A stretch of DNA of 40,038 nt from positions 1-40,038 of the forward strand of contig JACZUF010000004.1 in NCBI GenBank assembly GCA_022573285.1, written 5' to 3'. The notes under the pieces are model-generated. The model was given only the letters and a program-made list of their open reading frames with translations, did no database searches and had not been told where the DNA came from. The DNA comes from Chloroflexota bacterium (lineage in GTDB: Bacteria > Chloroflexota > Dehalococcoidia > Lucifugimonadales > UBA3495). Below are positions 7,534 through 15,275 of this stretch, one piece after another. Made by a program: the position numbers and the translations under genes. Positions within the stretch are counted from its first letter, which is position 1. Each line of letters begins with the position of its first letter.

Positions 7534-7551
7534 TCCCGATTTACATCGGGA
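7534..7551. repeat. Palindrome of the dispersed family inside 23S rRNA (5' domain)
   Basis: TCCCGATTTACATCGGGA is a 7-bp perfect hairpin with a 4-nt loop, placed where the mature 23S has a variable hairpin tip. It is the same core as in intergenic and tandem-array copies. Confidence 0.65.
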
Positions 7552-7795
7552 TTATCCGACTCAACACCGGATAAGGTTTCCCCATTCGGGTATCCCCGAC
7601 TATGCCCACTAGACGGCTCATCGAGGCTTATCGCAGCCTTGCCGCGCCCTTCATCGGCCTTTGGTCCCAAGGCATCCACCGTAAGCCCTTAATAACTTGA
7701 CCCACGCAAGGAACTTCAAACCTTTGCGTTGCGTGTATTTGTTACGCAGGACTAATTGCAGTTTCTTATTCTCTTTTTAAGGTGCCACACAAGAG

Positions 7796-7833
7796 AAACG
7801 ACGGCTAGGGGTTTCCCCCGAACCGCCGTCCAG
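7796..7833 (-). other. Leader hairpin upstream of 23S rRNA
   Basis: On the minus strand GACGGC and GCCGTC enclose a second stem GGGG-AAA-CCCC. It lies between the rRNA promoter and the processing stem. It lacks a T-run directly after the stem, so it is more likely a leader or processing element than a terminator. Confidence 0.4.
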
Positions 7834-7906
7834 GTATCCCATGAATTCAACTTATTTCAGGTAAGAGTCATCATTGAGCGAGACGCCACACCTCTTGCGA
7901 ACTTCG

Positions 7907-7935
7907 ATTATATGCGTGCGCACGACCAGAGTCAA
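7907..7935 (-). promoter_or_regulatory. Near-consensus promoter of the stand-alone 23S rRNA gene
   Basis: On the minus strand TTGACT (7935-7930) is followed after exactly 17 nt by TATAAT (7912-7907). This is a 5/6 plus 6/6 match at optimal spacing, about 200 nt ahead of the mature 23S 5' end. It shows that 23S has its own transcription start. It overlaps the short gap behind the crotonase gene. Confidence 0.8.
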
Positions 7936-7975
7936 TAGTATCCACCGCTCATTTTTAGCCTCGGCTAGATTGACT

Positions 7976-8842
7976 TTACCGCCCCTTGAACTCCGCCGGC
8001 CGCTTCTCCAAGAAGGCCTGCACCGCCTCTTTGTGGTCCTCGGTCTTCCGCACCTGCTCTTGGGCCACGTGGGCCAGGTCCAGCGCCTCCTCGAAGTCCA
8101 TGGACAGGCTCTTGTGCACCAGGTATTTTATCAGCGCCAGGGACTGGGTCGCCCCCTTGGCCAACCGCGTGGCCAGCTCCACTGAAGCGTCCATCAATTC
8201 GCCATCTGGGAACACCTTGCTGGCGATGCCCAGCCGGTAGGCCTCCGCGCCGTCGATTCGGTCTCCGGTGTATTGAATCAGCAGGGTGTTGCTCATTCCA
8301 ATCAGCCGTGGCAATTGCCAGCAGCTCCCATCTCCGGGAATCAGTCCCATCCTGGAAAAGGCCTCGGAGAAGACCGCCCCCTCGGCGGCGTAGCGGATGT
8401 CGCAGGCCAGGGCCACGCCCATTCCCACGCCTATCGCGTGGCCATTGACCGCCGCTATGGACGGCTTCTGCAGGTTGTGGATCCTGAGGGGGACCCGGCT
8501 GGCCTGGCCGCCCAGCGCCACCTTCTGACCCCGGCTGGCGTACTTACTCTCCATCTTGCCCCAGGGCAGGGGCTCCCCCGATGCATCGGGGCCATCCCCC
8601 TTCCCGGCCTCCCGGTCCTGGATCTGCTGGCTGAACCCGCGGACATTGGCGCCGGAGCAGAAGGACGGTTCGGTACCGGTGAGCAGCAACACCCGGGCCG
8701 ACGGGTCGTCCTCGAAGTTGTCCAGACACTCAATCAGCTCGTCGGCCATCTGCGGGCCCAGGGCGTTCCTGGTGGCAGGGTCGTGCATCGTGACGATGAA
8801 CACTCCCTCACGGTTCTCGGTCTGGATGAATTCGTAGGCCAT
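7976..8842 (-). CDS. Enoyl-CoA hydratase/isomerase (crotonase) family protein
   Basis: A 288-residue crotonase, counted from the ATG at 8842, which has a GCAGGTG Shine-Dalgarno element just upstream. A GTG three codons earlier also lies in frame. Oxyanion-hole segments are FCSGANVRGF (61-70) and NGHAIGVGMGVALACD (133-148), both canonical. The family hydrates or isomerises 2-enoyl-CoA thioesters in beta-oxidation-like routes. Residues about 71-112 form an insertion relative to short crotonases. It contains the palindromic repeat core (8577-8592, encoding PDASG), so a mobile palindrome may have expanded the protein. It fits with the acyl-CoA dehydrogenase and CaiB-type genes of the window, but the substrate is unknown. 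Confidence 0.92.
   Translation of the reverse strand: MAYEFIQTENREGVFIVTMHDPATRNALGPQMADELIECLDNFEDDPSARVLLLTGTEPSFCSGANVRGFSQQIQDREAGKGDGPDASGEPLPWGKMESKYASRGQKVALGGQASRVPLRIHNLQKPSIAAVNGHAIGVGMGVALACDIRYAAEGAVFSEAFSRMGLIPGDGSCWQLPRLIGMSNTLLIQYTGDRIDGAEAYRLGIASKVFPDGELMDASVELATRLAKGATQSLALIKYLVHKSLSMDFEEALDLAHVAQEQVRKTEDHKEAVQAFLEKRPAEFKGR
8577..8592. repeat. Palindrome of the dispersed family within the crotonase coding region
   Basis: CCCCGATGCATCGGGG is a perfect 16-bp palindrome read through in frame by the crotonase gene. It lies in the family-specific insertion after the first oxyanion-hole segment, a surface-loop position where extra residues should be tolerated. Confidence 0.55.
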
Positions 8843-9047
8843 GGTTTTCACCTGCTCAGTCGATTGCCCCCGCCCGCCACGCCCGGCCGGCAGTCATCTT
8901 GGGACCGGAGAAATCGGTGGCGCCTGTGCCAGTCAACAGCTATAATTCTGGCGTTATCGTCGCTAGCGGGGCGCCAGGCGGGCCTCAGATTAGCATAGGT
9001 CCCGATACGAGACAACACGAAGCAACCAACCTAGGAGACATGCCGTC

Positions 9048-9476
9048 ATGCAGCAAGGAGCCATCACCAACCTGCACATCGCCCGAGTCAAGGGGACCCC
9101 GTCGGACCCGGTCCAAGAGGCCACCGCCATCTCCGGCCTGGGACTGGAGGACGACCGCAGCGCCTACGAAGGCAACATGCGCCAGGTGTTGTTCATGGAC
9201 AAAGAGACGTTGGACGAATTCGGGCTTGTCCCCGGCCAGGTGAAGGAGAACATCACCGTCACCGGCCTGGACCTGTCCCAGACCAAGGAAGGCCAGGTGT
9301 TCTTCATCGGCGACGACGTGACCATGGAGATCGTGGGCGATTGCGAGCCCTGCGGCAAGATGGACGCCATCCAATCGGGCCTCAAGGACAAGCTCGACGG
9401 GCGCCGCGGCATGCTGGCCATGGTCATAAACGGCGGCCGAATCAAGGTGGGCGATCCCGTCAGGGTCGAGCCGTAG
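9048..9476 (+). CDS. MOSC domain-containing protein
   Basis: A 142-residue single-domain MOSC protein. The conserved cysteine region GDCEPCGKMD (Cys99, Cys102) is followed by G-L-K-D-K-L-D-G-R-R-G-M, the typical MOSC signature, and the protein ends with a strand containing G-G-x-I-K-V-G-D-P-V. MOSC domains derive from the C-terminal part of molybdenum-cofactor sulfurases and bind or transfer sulfur onto metal cofactors. Stand-alone forms such as YiiM reduce N-hydroxylated compounds when loaded with Moco. The start is supported by AGGAGA about 10 nt upstream. It is monocistronic, closed by a strong terminator. The closest relatives cannot be resolved from sequence alone. Confidence 0.88.
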   Translation: MQQGAITNLHIARVKGTPSDPVQEATAISGLGLEDDRSAYEGNMRQVLFMDKETLDEFGLVPGQVKENITVTGLDLSQTKEGQVFFIGDDVTMEIVGDCEPCGKMDAIQSGLKDKLDGRRGMLAMVINGGRIKVGDPVRVEP

Positions 9477-9506
9477 GCCTGCATCACCCTGGTTATTGAA
9501 ACAGAG

Positions 9507-9538
9507 AAGGCCCCGGAGTGACCTCCGGGGCCTTTTTG
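9507..9538 (+). terminator. Strong intrinsic terminator after the MOSC gene
   Basis: AAGGCCCCGGAG (9507-9518) and CTCCGGGGCCTT (9523-9534) form a perfect 12-bp stem with a 4-nt loop followed by a T-run. It serves the plus-strand MOSC gene. The next gene on the right is on the opposite strand. Confidence 0.9.
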
Positions 9539-9670
9539 TGTTCTTGGGCGAACCCGAGCCTTACGGGTGCGGCCCACCTGGCCCAGCAGCTTGTCTTGGA
9601 TGCTAGGGCTGACGAGTAGCGTCACCTCAGGTCCAAAGAATGCCGCTTGGTCATCCCGTCGCCGGGGAAA

Positions 9671-10234
9671 CTAGTCGGGGTATTGCATACCCTGTTCGTA
9701 TGGTCCATCTGGCGCCGCGTCCAAACGCATCGTGATGTTGAACTTGTTGCCCCAGTTAAAGATTGACGCGGCGAAGACCATCTCCACGATCTCCTCGTCG
9801 GTAAAGTGCTGGCGCAGTCCGCCGAAAAACCCGTCGTCCACTTCGTGAGGATCACGGGCCATGCGTTCCGCCAGCCGGACGGCAGCCGCCTCACGGGCCG
9901 TCAGCCCGCTCTCGTCAACGTGACCGATGATGCACACCTCTTTTGGCTCCACTTCGCCGCTGACCGCGGCAGTACGCACGGTGCTTCAATAAGTGCATCG
10001 ATTGATCTCGCCCGTCTTGATGCGCATCATCTCCAGCAAATAAGGCTCAACGATTCCTTTGCCAAAGAATTCTACAAAGACCGGAATAATGGTTTTCAAG
10101 AGTCCTGGGCGGCGGGCAATCACTCCGAACATCTCATTGTCTCGCCACCAACCTTCCTTTCCATCGGTGAGCAGTTGATTGACTTCCGGGTCGTCCGACT
10201 CGCCGGGCCGGACCGGTTTGATCCGTGTAGCCAT
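9671..10234 (-). CDS. AhpD-like carboxymuconolactone-decarboxylase-family protein, probable selenoprotein (CxxU)
   Basis: Two same-frame segments separated by a single TGA (9988-9986) join into one 187-residue AhpD/CMD-type protein. The TGA is codon 83 and falls exactly at the second position of the redox CxxC, giving Cys80-Thr-Tyr-Sec83 in the context EINRC-T-Y-U-STVRTAAV. AhpD-like proteins use this pair for thiol-disulfide or peroxide-linked redox chemistry, and AhpD-like selenoproteins are a known bacterial class. A stem-loop GCCGC-GGUCA-GCGGC begins 15 nt after the TGA and places a G-rich loop 20 nt downstream, as bacterial SECIS elements require. Start at ATG 10234 with AAAGGAGG upstream. 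The alternative is a nonsense pseudogene, but the exact position and intact downstream frame argue against it. Confidence 0.8.
9951..9973 (-). promoter_or_regulatory. Putative bacterial SECIS element
   Basis: On the minus strand GCCGC (9970-9966) and GCGGC (9960-9956) pair around the 5-nt loop GGTCA. ACT and AGT extend the stem across a small GA bulge. The loop starts with GG and lies 20 nt after the in-frame TGA. Published bacterial SECIS models call for a G in the first two loop positions and a distance of about 16-37 nt. Confidence 0.7.
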
Positions 10235-10340
10235 GATTAACCTCCTTTAAGTACCGGTAAGTACCGGTCGTGAAACGGTTGGCCACCGCCACCGTTGCCG
10301 TCAGCCACCGCGTAGTCCGGGGAGCCAGCTTAGGCCCCGA

Positions 10341-11711
10341 TTACGCCTTCTCGGCCACCAGCGTGCTGCGGATGGCGGTGGCGATGTCGGTCATCTCCGG
10401 TATGTTTTCCCAGGTCTCGATGGCCTTGGCGGTGCCGTCGGGCGAGAGCACGCGCGAGACGTTCTCCTGGAACTTCTCCTTGATGGCGTCGAAACCCCAG
10501 GGGTTCTTCTGGCTGCCCAAGACGTCTTCGCGGGAGGTGGTGTGCTCGAAGACCCGGCCGTCTTTCAGGGTAATCTTGACCTTCAGGCCGTCGGCTGATT
10601 CGGTGAGCAACTCCTCGGACTTGGCCATCACCCGAGTACGGACCTTGCCCATGGTCTCGTTGATCGTCTTGTCCCCAATCTTGTCTTCGGTGAAGGTGTC
10701 GATACCGATTTCACCATCGACCAAGGCCGCGGCCACGTTGTACTTGGCGCTGAACTTGCCCTTCAGCTCGTCCTCGGGCTCTTGGTAGAGCATGACCACC
10801 GAGAAATAGGACTGGTCGATCTCGGCGTCGGCCACGTCGTCGTAGGTAAAGTTGTTGTCGCGCATCAGGCTGAACAGGCTGTCCAGCATGGCGTGGTTTC
10901 CGCCGCAGCAGGGGTACTTCTTGATCATCAGGGCGTCCTGGGTGCGGAAGGGCTTGCCCAGGTTATCGGCCATGCGGTCCAGGTCGTAGACACCCTCGCC
11001 CAAGACCACGTTGGCGAAGCCGAAGGGGTGTTCGATCACCTGGTCTCCGGCGGTCAGGCCCATCTGGGCCAGTTGCACGGCAGTGACACCGTCGCGGCCG
11101 ACCAGGCCGGCATGGAGCGGCTTGGTCATGGTGCCGAAGTTATGGATCAGGCCTGAGGACATGGAACCGGCCATGCCCAGGGCCATGATGGTCTGGTGTT
11201 CGTCCAGTTTCAGCAGCTTGGCGCAGGCGGCGGTGCAGGCCAGCCGGCCGATGACCGCGGTGCTGTGGAAGCCTTTGTCCATCTGCTTGTACTTGGTCTC
11301 GTGGGCCAGGGCCAGGCCGATCTCGCAGCCCACCACATAGGCCTCCAGCAGGTCGCGGCCGGTGGCCCCGGTGTGCTCGCCGATGGCCAGCAGCGCCGGA
11401 AAGATGGCGACGGTGGGATGGCCGAAGCCGCCGAAGTCGTCGAAGTCCAGGGCGTGGCCCATGGTGCCGTTGGCCAGCGCGGCGTTGGCCTGGGTGCTCT
11501 GGAACCCGCCGGCCAGAATCGTGGACTCGGGGGCGGCGCCCATGCTGCTGGTATACTTCTGGATTATCTCGCCGACGGGCTGGAGCGAGCCCGCCAGGAT
11601 GACCCCCAAAAGGTCGAAGCAAGACTCGTTGGCGACGCGGATGGCGTCGGGTGGAATGTCCTCATAATTGGTGTCGATGATCCACTTGGCGATGGTCTCG
11701 GTTGCACCCAT
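10341..11711 (-). CDS. MmgE/PrpD family protein
   Basis: A 456-residue protein of normal family length with the hallmark NGTMGHALDFDD near residues 81-92 followed by His98 (GFGHPT), the GRLACTAACAKLL helix and the lid-domain KKYPCCGGNHAMLDS motif. The family includes 2-methylcitrate dehydratase (PrpD), cis-aconitate decarboxylase and less understood dehydratases or epimerases. No methylcitrate synthase or lyase gene is nearby, so PrpD activity should not be assumed. It starts at an ATG with GGAGGT a few bases upstream. It lies in the same direction as the selenoprotein gene, separated by about 105 bp, so co-transcription is possible but not evident. Confidence 0.9.
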   Translation of the reverse strand: MGATETIAKWIIDTNYEDIPPDAIRVANESCFDLLGVILAGSLQPVGEIIQKYTSSMGAAPESTILAGGFQSTQANAALANGTMGHALDFDDFGGFGHPTVAIFPALLAIGEHTGATGRDLLEAYVVGCEIGLALAHETKYKQMDKGFHSTAVIGRLACTAACAKLLKLDEHQTIMALGMAGSMSSGLIHNFGTMTKPLHAGLVGRDGVTAVQLAQMGLTAGDQVIEHPFGFANVVLGEGVYDLDRMADNLGKPFRTQDALMIKKYPCCGGNHAMLDSLFSLMRDNNFTYDDVADAEIDQSYFSVVMLYQEPEDELKGKFSAKYNVAAALVDGEIGIDTFTEDKIGDKTINETMGKVRTRVMAKSEELLTESADGLKVKITLKDGRVFEHTTSREDVLGSQKNPWGFDAIKEKFQENVSRVLSPDGTAKAIETWENIPEMTDIATAIRSTLVAEKA

Positions 11712-11851
11712 CTATTACCTCCGTTCTGCCGCGTATTTTTGAATCAGACCCAGATTGTGCGGCCCATTATATACCCGCAGCGGGAGCGGGCAAGGGGCGC
11801 TTGCAACCACCAAATTCTTTCGGCAGACCATCGCCCCCAGCCAAGACAATA

Positions 11852-11945
11852 ATGACCCCCACAGCAGACACGGTAATCATCGGCGGAGGGGTGATGGGCT
11901 GCTCCATCGCCTATAACCTGGCCGCAAGGGGCATGACCGGTGTTG
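11852..11945 (+). pseudogene. Truncated duplicate of the 5' end of the FAD oxidoreductase gene
   Basis: From CCAAGACAATAATG at about 11841 to about 11945 the DNA aligns with the start of the FAD oxidoreductase gene at 12669-12771, including the FAD-binding IIGGGVMGCSIAYNLAARG. After that the frame runs into unrelated sequence and stops by 11986. It is therefore a remnant of about 100 bp, diverged at roughly one base in five. The two copies bracket the DUF433/DUF5615 gene pair. Confidence 0.85.
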
Positions 11946-11982
11946 TGCATGCGGCAAGGCTTTTTCGAGTCAATTCGCCACA

Positions 11983-12011
11983 TTGACACGTGATAGGCAT
12001 TGCCATACGCT
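11983..12011 (+). promoter_or_regulatory. Possible promoter of the DUF433/DUF5615 pair
   Basis: TTGACA (11983-11988) is followed 17 nt later by TACGCT (3/6 to the -10 consensus). The predicted start site would fall at or near the ATG at 12018, consistent with a leaderless mRNA, since no Shine-Dalgarno sequence precedes that ATG. Confidence 0.4.
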
Positions 12012-12017
12012 TTCACC

Positions 12018-12245
12018 ATGAATTATGAACACCTGATTACGATAGAGGCGGGAAAGCGGGGAGGGAAACCCTGCATTCGGAGCATGCGGATCACGGTTTA
12101 CGATATCCTTGAATATCTGGCATCCGGCATGTCGGAAGAGCAAATTCTCGAGGATTTCCCCGACCTGACCCAAGAGGACATCCGCGCATGTTTGGCGTTT
12201 GCCGCTGACCGCGAGCGCAGGTTCGTTTCTATACCTCCGGCATGA
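12018..12245 (+). CDS. DUF433 protein, probable antitoxin
   Basis: A 75-residue protein with the compact DUF433 pattern: ITIEAGKRGGKPCIRSMRIT, then V-Y-D-I-L-E-Y-L-A-S-G-M-S-E-E-Q-I-L-E-D-F-P-D-L-T, a winged-helix-like DNA-binding module. DUF433 proteins typically pair with DUF5615 PIN-like proteins in toxin-antitoxin-type operons, and this one overlaps such a partner by 4 bp (ATGA). The ATG at 12018 is preferred over non-ATG codons upstream because the family starts at this point. Base composition is lower in GC than the flanking catabolic genes, consistent with acquisition. Confidence 0.85.
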   Translation: MNYEHLITIEAGKRGGKPCIRSMRITVYDILEYLASGMSEEQILEDFPDLTQEDIRACLAFAADRERRFVSIPPA

Positions 12246-12574
12246 GGCTCCTATTCGATCAGAATTTGTCTCCGACGTTGGTCGGACTGTTGTCTGATCT
12301 TTTTCCAGGGTCCATCCACGTACGTGATGCAAGATTACAAACCTCTGATGATGAAACTGTTTGGGACCACGCTAACCAGCAACAGCTTGTAATTATTTCT
12401 AAGGATTCTGACTTTCGCCAGCGCAGTTTTCTCTTCGGGGGTCCTCCCAAAGTAATCTGGATCAGACGTGGCAACTGCTCAACGAGCGATATAGAGGCTA
12501 TTATTCGATCACACCGTGATGATCTGTTGGCCTTTGACCAAGACGAATCGGCGGCGTTCTTGGCATTGGAATAG
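12242..12574 (+). CDS. DUF5615 PIN-like protein, probable RNase toxin
   Basis: A 110-residue protein opening with L-L-F-D-Q-N-L-S (catalytic-type Asp6), then DDETVWDHANQQQLVIISKDSDF with further acidic residues, and the IWIRRGNCST strand. This is the DUF5615 family, related to the PIN/Mut7-C nuclease fold. The role as an RNase toxin is inferred from fold and pairing with DUF433. Its start overlaps the stop of the preceding gene, so translation is coupled. AT-richer than neighbours. The pair lies between the full and the truncated copy of the FAD gene 5' end. Confidence 0.83.
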   Translation: MRLLFDQNLSPTLVGLLSDLFPGSIHVRDARLQTSDDETVWDHANQQQLVIISKDSDFRQRSFLFGGPPKVIWIRRGNCSTSDIEAIIRSHRDDLLAFDQDESAAFLALE

Positions 12575-12679
12575 CCTCCTTCGCCCCCCACCGGAGAAAA
12601 TTCACCTTCCCCCAAATGGGGGCAAGCCCTATCATTCAAGCCACATAGCACGAAGCCTGATCACCCAACCAAGACAACC

Positions 12680-13858
12680 ATGACTACCACAGCCGGAGTC
12701 GTCATCATCGGAGGCGGGGTGATGGGCTGCTCCATCGCTTACAACCTGGCCGCCAGAGGGATGCCCGGCGTTCTACTGTTGGAGCGGGAGGTGCTGGGCT
12801 CCGGCTCCACGGGCCGCTCAACGGCCTCCGTCCACACCCACTACTCCACGGAAGTGCTGGCCCGCATGGCCTGGCACAGCCTCCAGGTGTTCCGGAACTT
12901 CGACGACCTTGTGGGCGGCCAGTGCGGCTTCACTGAGACCGGTCATCTGGTGTTTGCTGGTGAAGGCGACTGCGACCAGGTCGGCGCCAGCGTGGCGCTC
13001 CAGCAAGAGGCCGGCATCGAGACCAGCATCATCAACCGCCAAGACGCGGCTGAGATCGCCCCCGGGTTCCACTTGGACGACTGTGCCGCAATCGTCTATG
13101 AACCGTTGTCGGGCCACGCCGATGCCTCTGGAACGGCCCTTGCCTATGCCTCACGCGCCCGTCAGTTGGGCGTGACAATAGAGCTGCGGTCTCCCGCCAC
13201 CGGCCTGGAGATTACCGGAGGGAAAATCGCGGCGGTCGTAACCGGCAAGGGACGGACCAGCACCGAGCGGGTCATTGTCGCCGCTGGACCCTGGAGCAGG
13301 GACTTGCTGGCGCAGTACGGAATCAGCCTGCCGTTAAAGGTCACCCGCCACCAAGTGGCTGCCTTTAGACGGCCGTCCCTTAGCCCGTCCAGCCTTCCCG
13401 GAGCAAGCGACATGGTCAACCAAATATACTTCCGGCCGGAGGGCGCTGGCATGGTATTGGTGGGCGGCGGCGGACCCGGAGATACCGTGGAAGACCCAGC
13501 CCTGTACGGCCATCGTCCCACCCAAGGGTTCATCGAGTCGGTCTGGACCCGCCTGGCCAAGCGCATACCCATGATGGAAAAAGCCGAATACGCCACCGGC
13601 TTCGCCGGGTTGTATACCTCCACTCCCGACCGCCATCCCGTCATGGACCGGGTGGCCGGCATCGAGGGCCTCTACCTCTGCACCGGCTTCAGCGGACACG
13701 GCTTCAAGCTGGCGCCGGCGGTGGGCGCAATCATGACGGAATTGGTGCTTGATGGCCGGGCATCAACCATAGACATCTCCCCGCTGCGGCTGTCCCGGTT
13801 CCAGCCCGGTCCAGGGAATCAGAACACCTCAAGCTATGGAGCAAACGTCGTTGTTTAG
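12680..13858 (+). CDS. FAD-dependent oxidoreductase (DAO family)
   Basis: A 392-residue DAO-type flavoenzyme. The FAD dinucleotide-binding motif is at the N-terminus (VIIGGGVMGCSIAYNL), a second conserved strand includes GSGSTGRSTASVHTHYS, and the C-terminal region has G-F-A-G-L-Y-T-S-T-P-D-R-H-P-V-M and LCTGFSGHGFKLAPAVG, both typical of sarcosine oxidase beta and glycine oxidase relatives. These enzymes oxidise secondary or primary amines, or amino acids, to imines with production of peroxide or electron transfer. No gene for a heterotetrameric sarcosine oxidase partner is nearby, so a monomeric amine oxidase role is more likely. Part of its 5' end is duplicated at 11841-11945. Confidence 0.9.
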   Translation: MTTTAGVVIIGGGVMGCSIAYNLAARGMPGVLLLEREVLGSGSTGRSTASVHTHYSTEVLARMAWHSLQVFRNFDDLVGGQCGFTETGHLVFAGEGDCDQVGASVALQQEAGIETSIINRQDAAEIAPGFHLDDCAAIVYEPLSGHADASGTALAYASRARQLGVTIELRSPATGLEITGGKIAAVVTGKGRTSTERVIVAAGPWSRDLLAQYGISLPLKVTRHQVAAFRRPSLSPSSLPGASDMVNQIYFRPEGAGMVLVGGGGPGDTVEDPALYGHRPTQGFIESVWTRLAKRIPMMEKAEYATGFAGLYTSTPDRHPVMDRVAGIEGLYLCTGFSGHGFKLAPAVGAIMTELVLDGRASTIDISPLRLSRFQPGPGNQNTSSYGANVVV

Positions 13859-13992
13859 CCCGATGCCTTCCACCCTCAAAGCACGGAGGCTCCTGTCGAT
13901 CGCAGGCATCTTCAGCATCGGCTGTTGCGGCCCGCTTCGGACTGAGCGAATGAGGAGATCAGCGTGCCGGACCGGCCCTTTTCCCTTAGGCG

Positions 13993-13998
13993 TATAAT
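13993..13998 (+). promoter_or_regulatory. -10-like TATAAT ahead of TPR genes
   Basis: A perfect TATAAT (13993-13998) preceded by GCG lies 64 nt before the first TPR gene. The matching -35 position is weak (GACCGG). It is a plausible start for the two TPR genes but unproven. Confidence 0.35.
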
Positions 13999-14061
13999 CC
14001 CGGTTATGCTTCGAAAAGCGCCTGAGCCAATCCTGCTCTGCCGGCCTAGGGGTCACTCCAG

Positions 14062-14466
14062 ATGATTCTCCGCTTCCTTTCGGCCTTCTACGGCGGGATG
14101 AAGTCACTCTCCAGTGGTTTCTACTACAACTGGGGCATGACCTACGCCCGGTGGGGACAGCCCGCCAAAGCCATGTATTACCTCAACCGGGCGGCCAAAC
14201 TGAACAGCACCGGCGCCCAGATCTATTACCAGCGCGGCCTGTTGTTCATTGCCATGGGACAGCCGGAAGCGGCGATCCACGACTTCGACACCGCCATCGG
14301 CGCCAATCCCCAATACCTGGAAGCCTACCTCAACCGGAGCATGATGCACGCCATAGCCGGAAGGCACGAAGATGCCCAGAACGACGTTGAAAAGGCCGTG
14401 TCCCTGGGCGCTGACCGGCCCAGCCTGGAGAGCCAGATCGCCGAGTTACGTAAGCAGAACGGTTAA
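14062..14466 (+). CDS. TPR repeat protein (short)
   Basis: A 134-residue protein with two to three tetratricopeptide repeats: YYNWGMTYARWGQPAKAMYY, IYYQRGLLFIAMGQPEAAIH and AYLNRSMMHAIAGRHEDAQN. The repeated W/G/Y/A/A pattern and 34-residue period fit TPR. TPR arrays form helical scaffolds for protein binding, and no enzymatic motif is present. It is followed after 20 nt by a second, longer TPR gene, so the two form a likely operon and probably arose by duplication. Its partner is unknown. No signal peptide is evident. Confidence 0.82.
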   Translation: MILRFLSAFYGGMKSLSSGFYYNWGMTYARWGQPAKAMYYLNRAAKLNSTGAQIYYQRGLLFIAMGQPEAAIHDFDTAIGANPQYLEAYLNRSMMHAIAGRHEDAQNDVEKAVSLGADRPSLESQIAELRKQNG

Positions 14467-14486
14467 GCCGCCACCGAAAACCAGCC

Positions 14487-15224
14487 ATGAGAATCTTCAT
14501 CATCATTCGAGCGCTCTTCAAGATATTCGGCCGGACAATGCCCGGTTCCGTTGGCATGTCGGGCGCCGTGAGCGTCTACGATTCCGGAGTGAGAATGCAA
14601 CGCCAGGGCCGACTGCAAGAGGCCCTGGACCGTTACACCGAGGCCATTCGGCTGGACCCCTCCCTGGTCCAGGCCTACAGCAACCGCGGCTCGACGTACC
14701 TGAACCTGGGCAAGCCGGAATCGGCCATTACCGACCTGGACGAGGCCATCCGGTTGAATCCGACTCTCGCCGTTGCCTACAGTACCCGGGGACTGGCCTA
14801 TACCAACCTGGCGGATTTCAGCCGGGCCGTGAAAGACCTGAACGAGGCCGTCCGCCTCAACCCCAACTTTGCCGATGCCTACAGCAGCCGAGGGTTCGCC
14901 CACCGGGCCGCCGGCCGCCTCAAGCGGGCCATCAACGATTTCGACCAGGCCATCCGGCTTGACGTGAAATTCTCGGTGGCCTACAACAACCGGGCCGATG
15001 TCTACATCGAGATGGACAAACCCGATCTCGCCATGCCCGATCTGGACCTGGCCATCAAGCTGGACCCCGGGTTCGCCGTGGCCTACGCCAACCGGTCCTT
15101 CGCCTGGGCCCTGCTGAAGAACGGCGCCAGAGCCAAAAGGGATGTCGAAGCAGCCGTAAAGCTGGGTATGGACCGGGCCCCGTTGGAAGAGAAATTGGAG
15201 GAGTTCAAAGAACGCGCCCAGTGA
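14487..15224 (+). CDS. TPR repeat protein (five or more repeats)
   Basis: A 245-residue protein with a hydrophobic N-terminus (MRIFIIIRALFKIFG) that might tether it to the membrane, followed by six near-perfect TPR units of 34 residues. Examples are EAIRLDPSLVQAYSNRGSTY, EAIRLNPTLAVAYSTRGLAY and EAVRLNPNFADAYSSRGFAH. The tail is acidic and basic mixed (EEKLEEFKERAQ). The consensus character of the repeats at DNA level suggests internal duplication. It follows the short TPR gene by 20 bp and precedes the M20 hydrolase by about 50 bp. A specific role cannot be inferred. Confidence 0.85.
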   Translation: MRIFIIIRALFKIFGRTMPGSVGMSGAVSVYDSGVRMQRQGRLQEALDRYTEAIRLDPSLVQAYSNRGSTYLNLGKPESAITDLDEAIRLNPTLAVAYSTRGLAYTNLADFSRAVKDLNEAVRLNPNFADAYSSRGFAHRAAGRLKRAINDFDQAIRLDVKFSVAYNNRADVYIEMDKPDLAMPDLDLAIKLDPGFAVAYANRSFAWALLKNGARAKRDVEAAVKLGMDRAPLEEKLEEFKERAQ

Positions 15225-15275
15225 CTGCGTCTCTCCCTCTAAAGACGCTCTAATCTGAAAAACGAGGCCGCCGCC

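Noticed and set aside
8918..8946. Promoter for the MOSC gene at TATAAT 8941-8946
   Set aside because: The -10 is perfect but no acceptable -35 hexamer lies at 16-18 bp; it may be real but is not supported enough to list.
9986..9988. Simple nonsense mutation splitting the AhpD-like gene
   Set aside because: The TGA sits exactly at the redox Cys position, a correctly spaced SECIS-like hairpin follows, and the rest of the frame is intact; selenocysteine is the better explanation.
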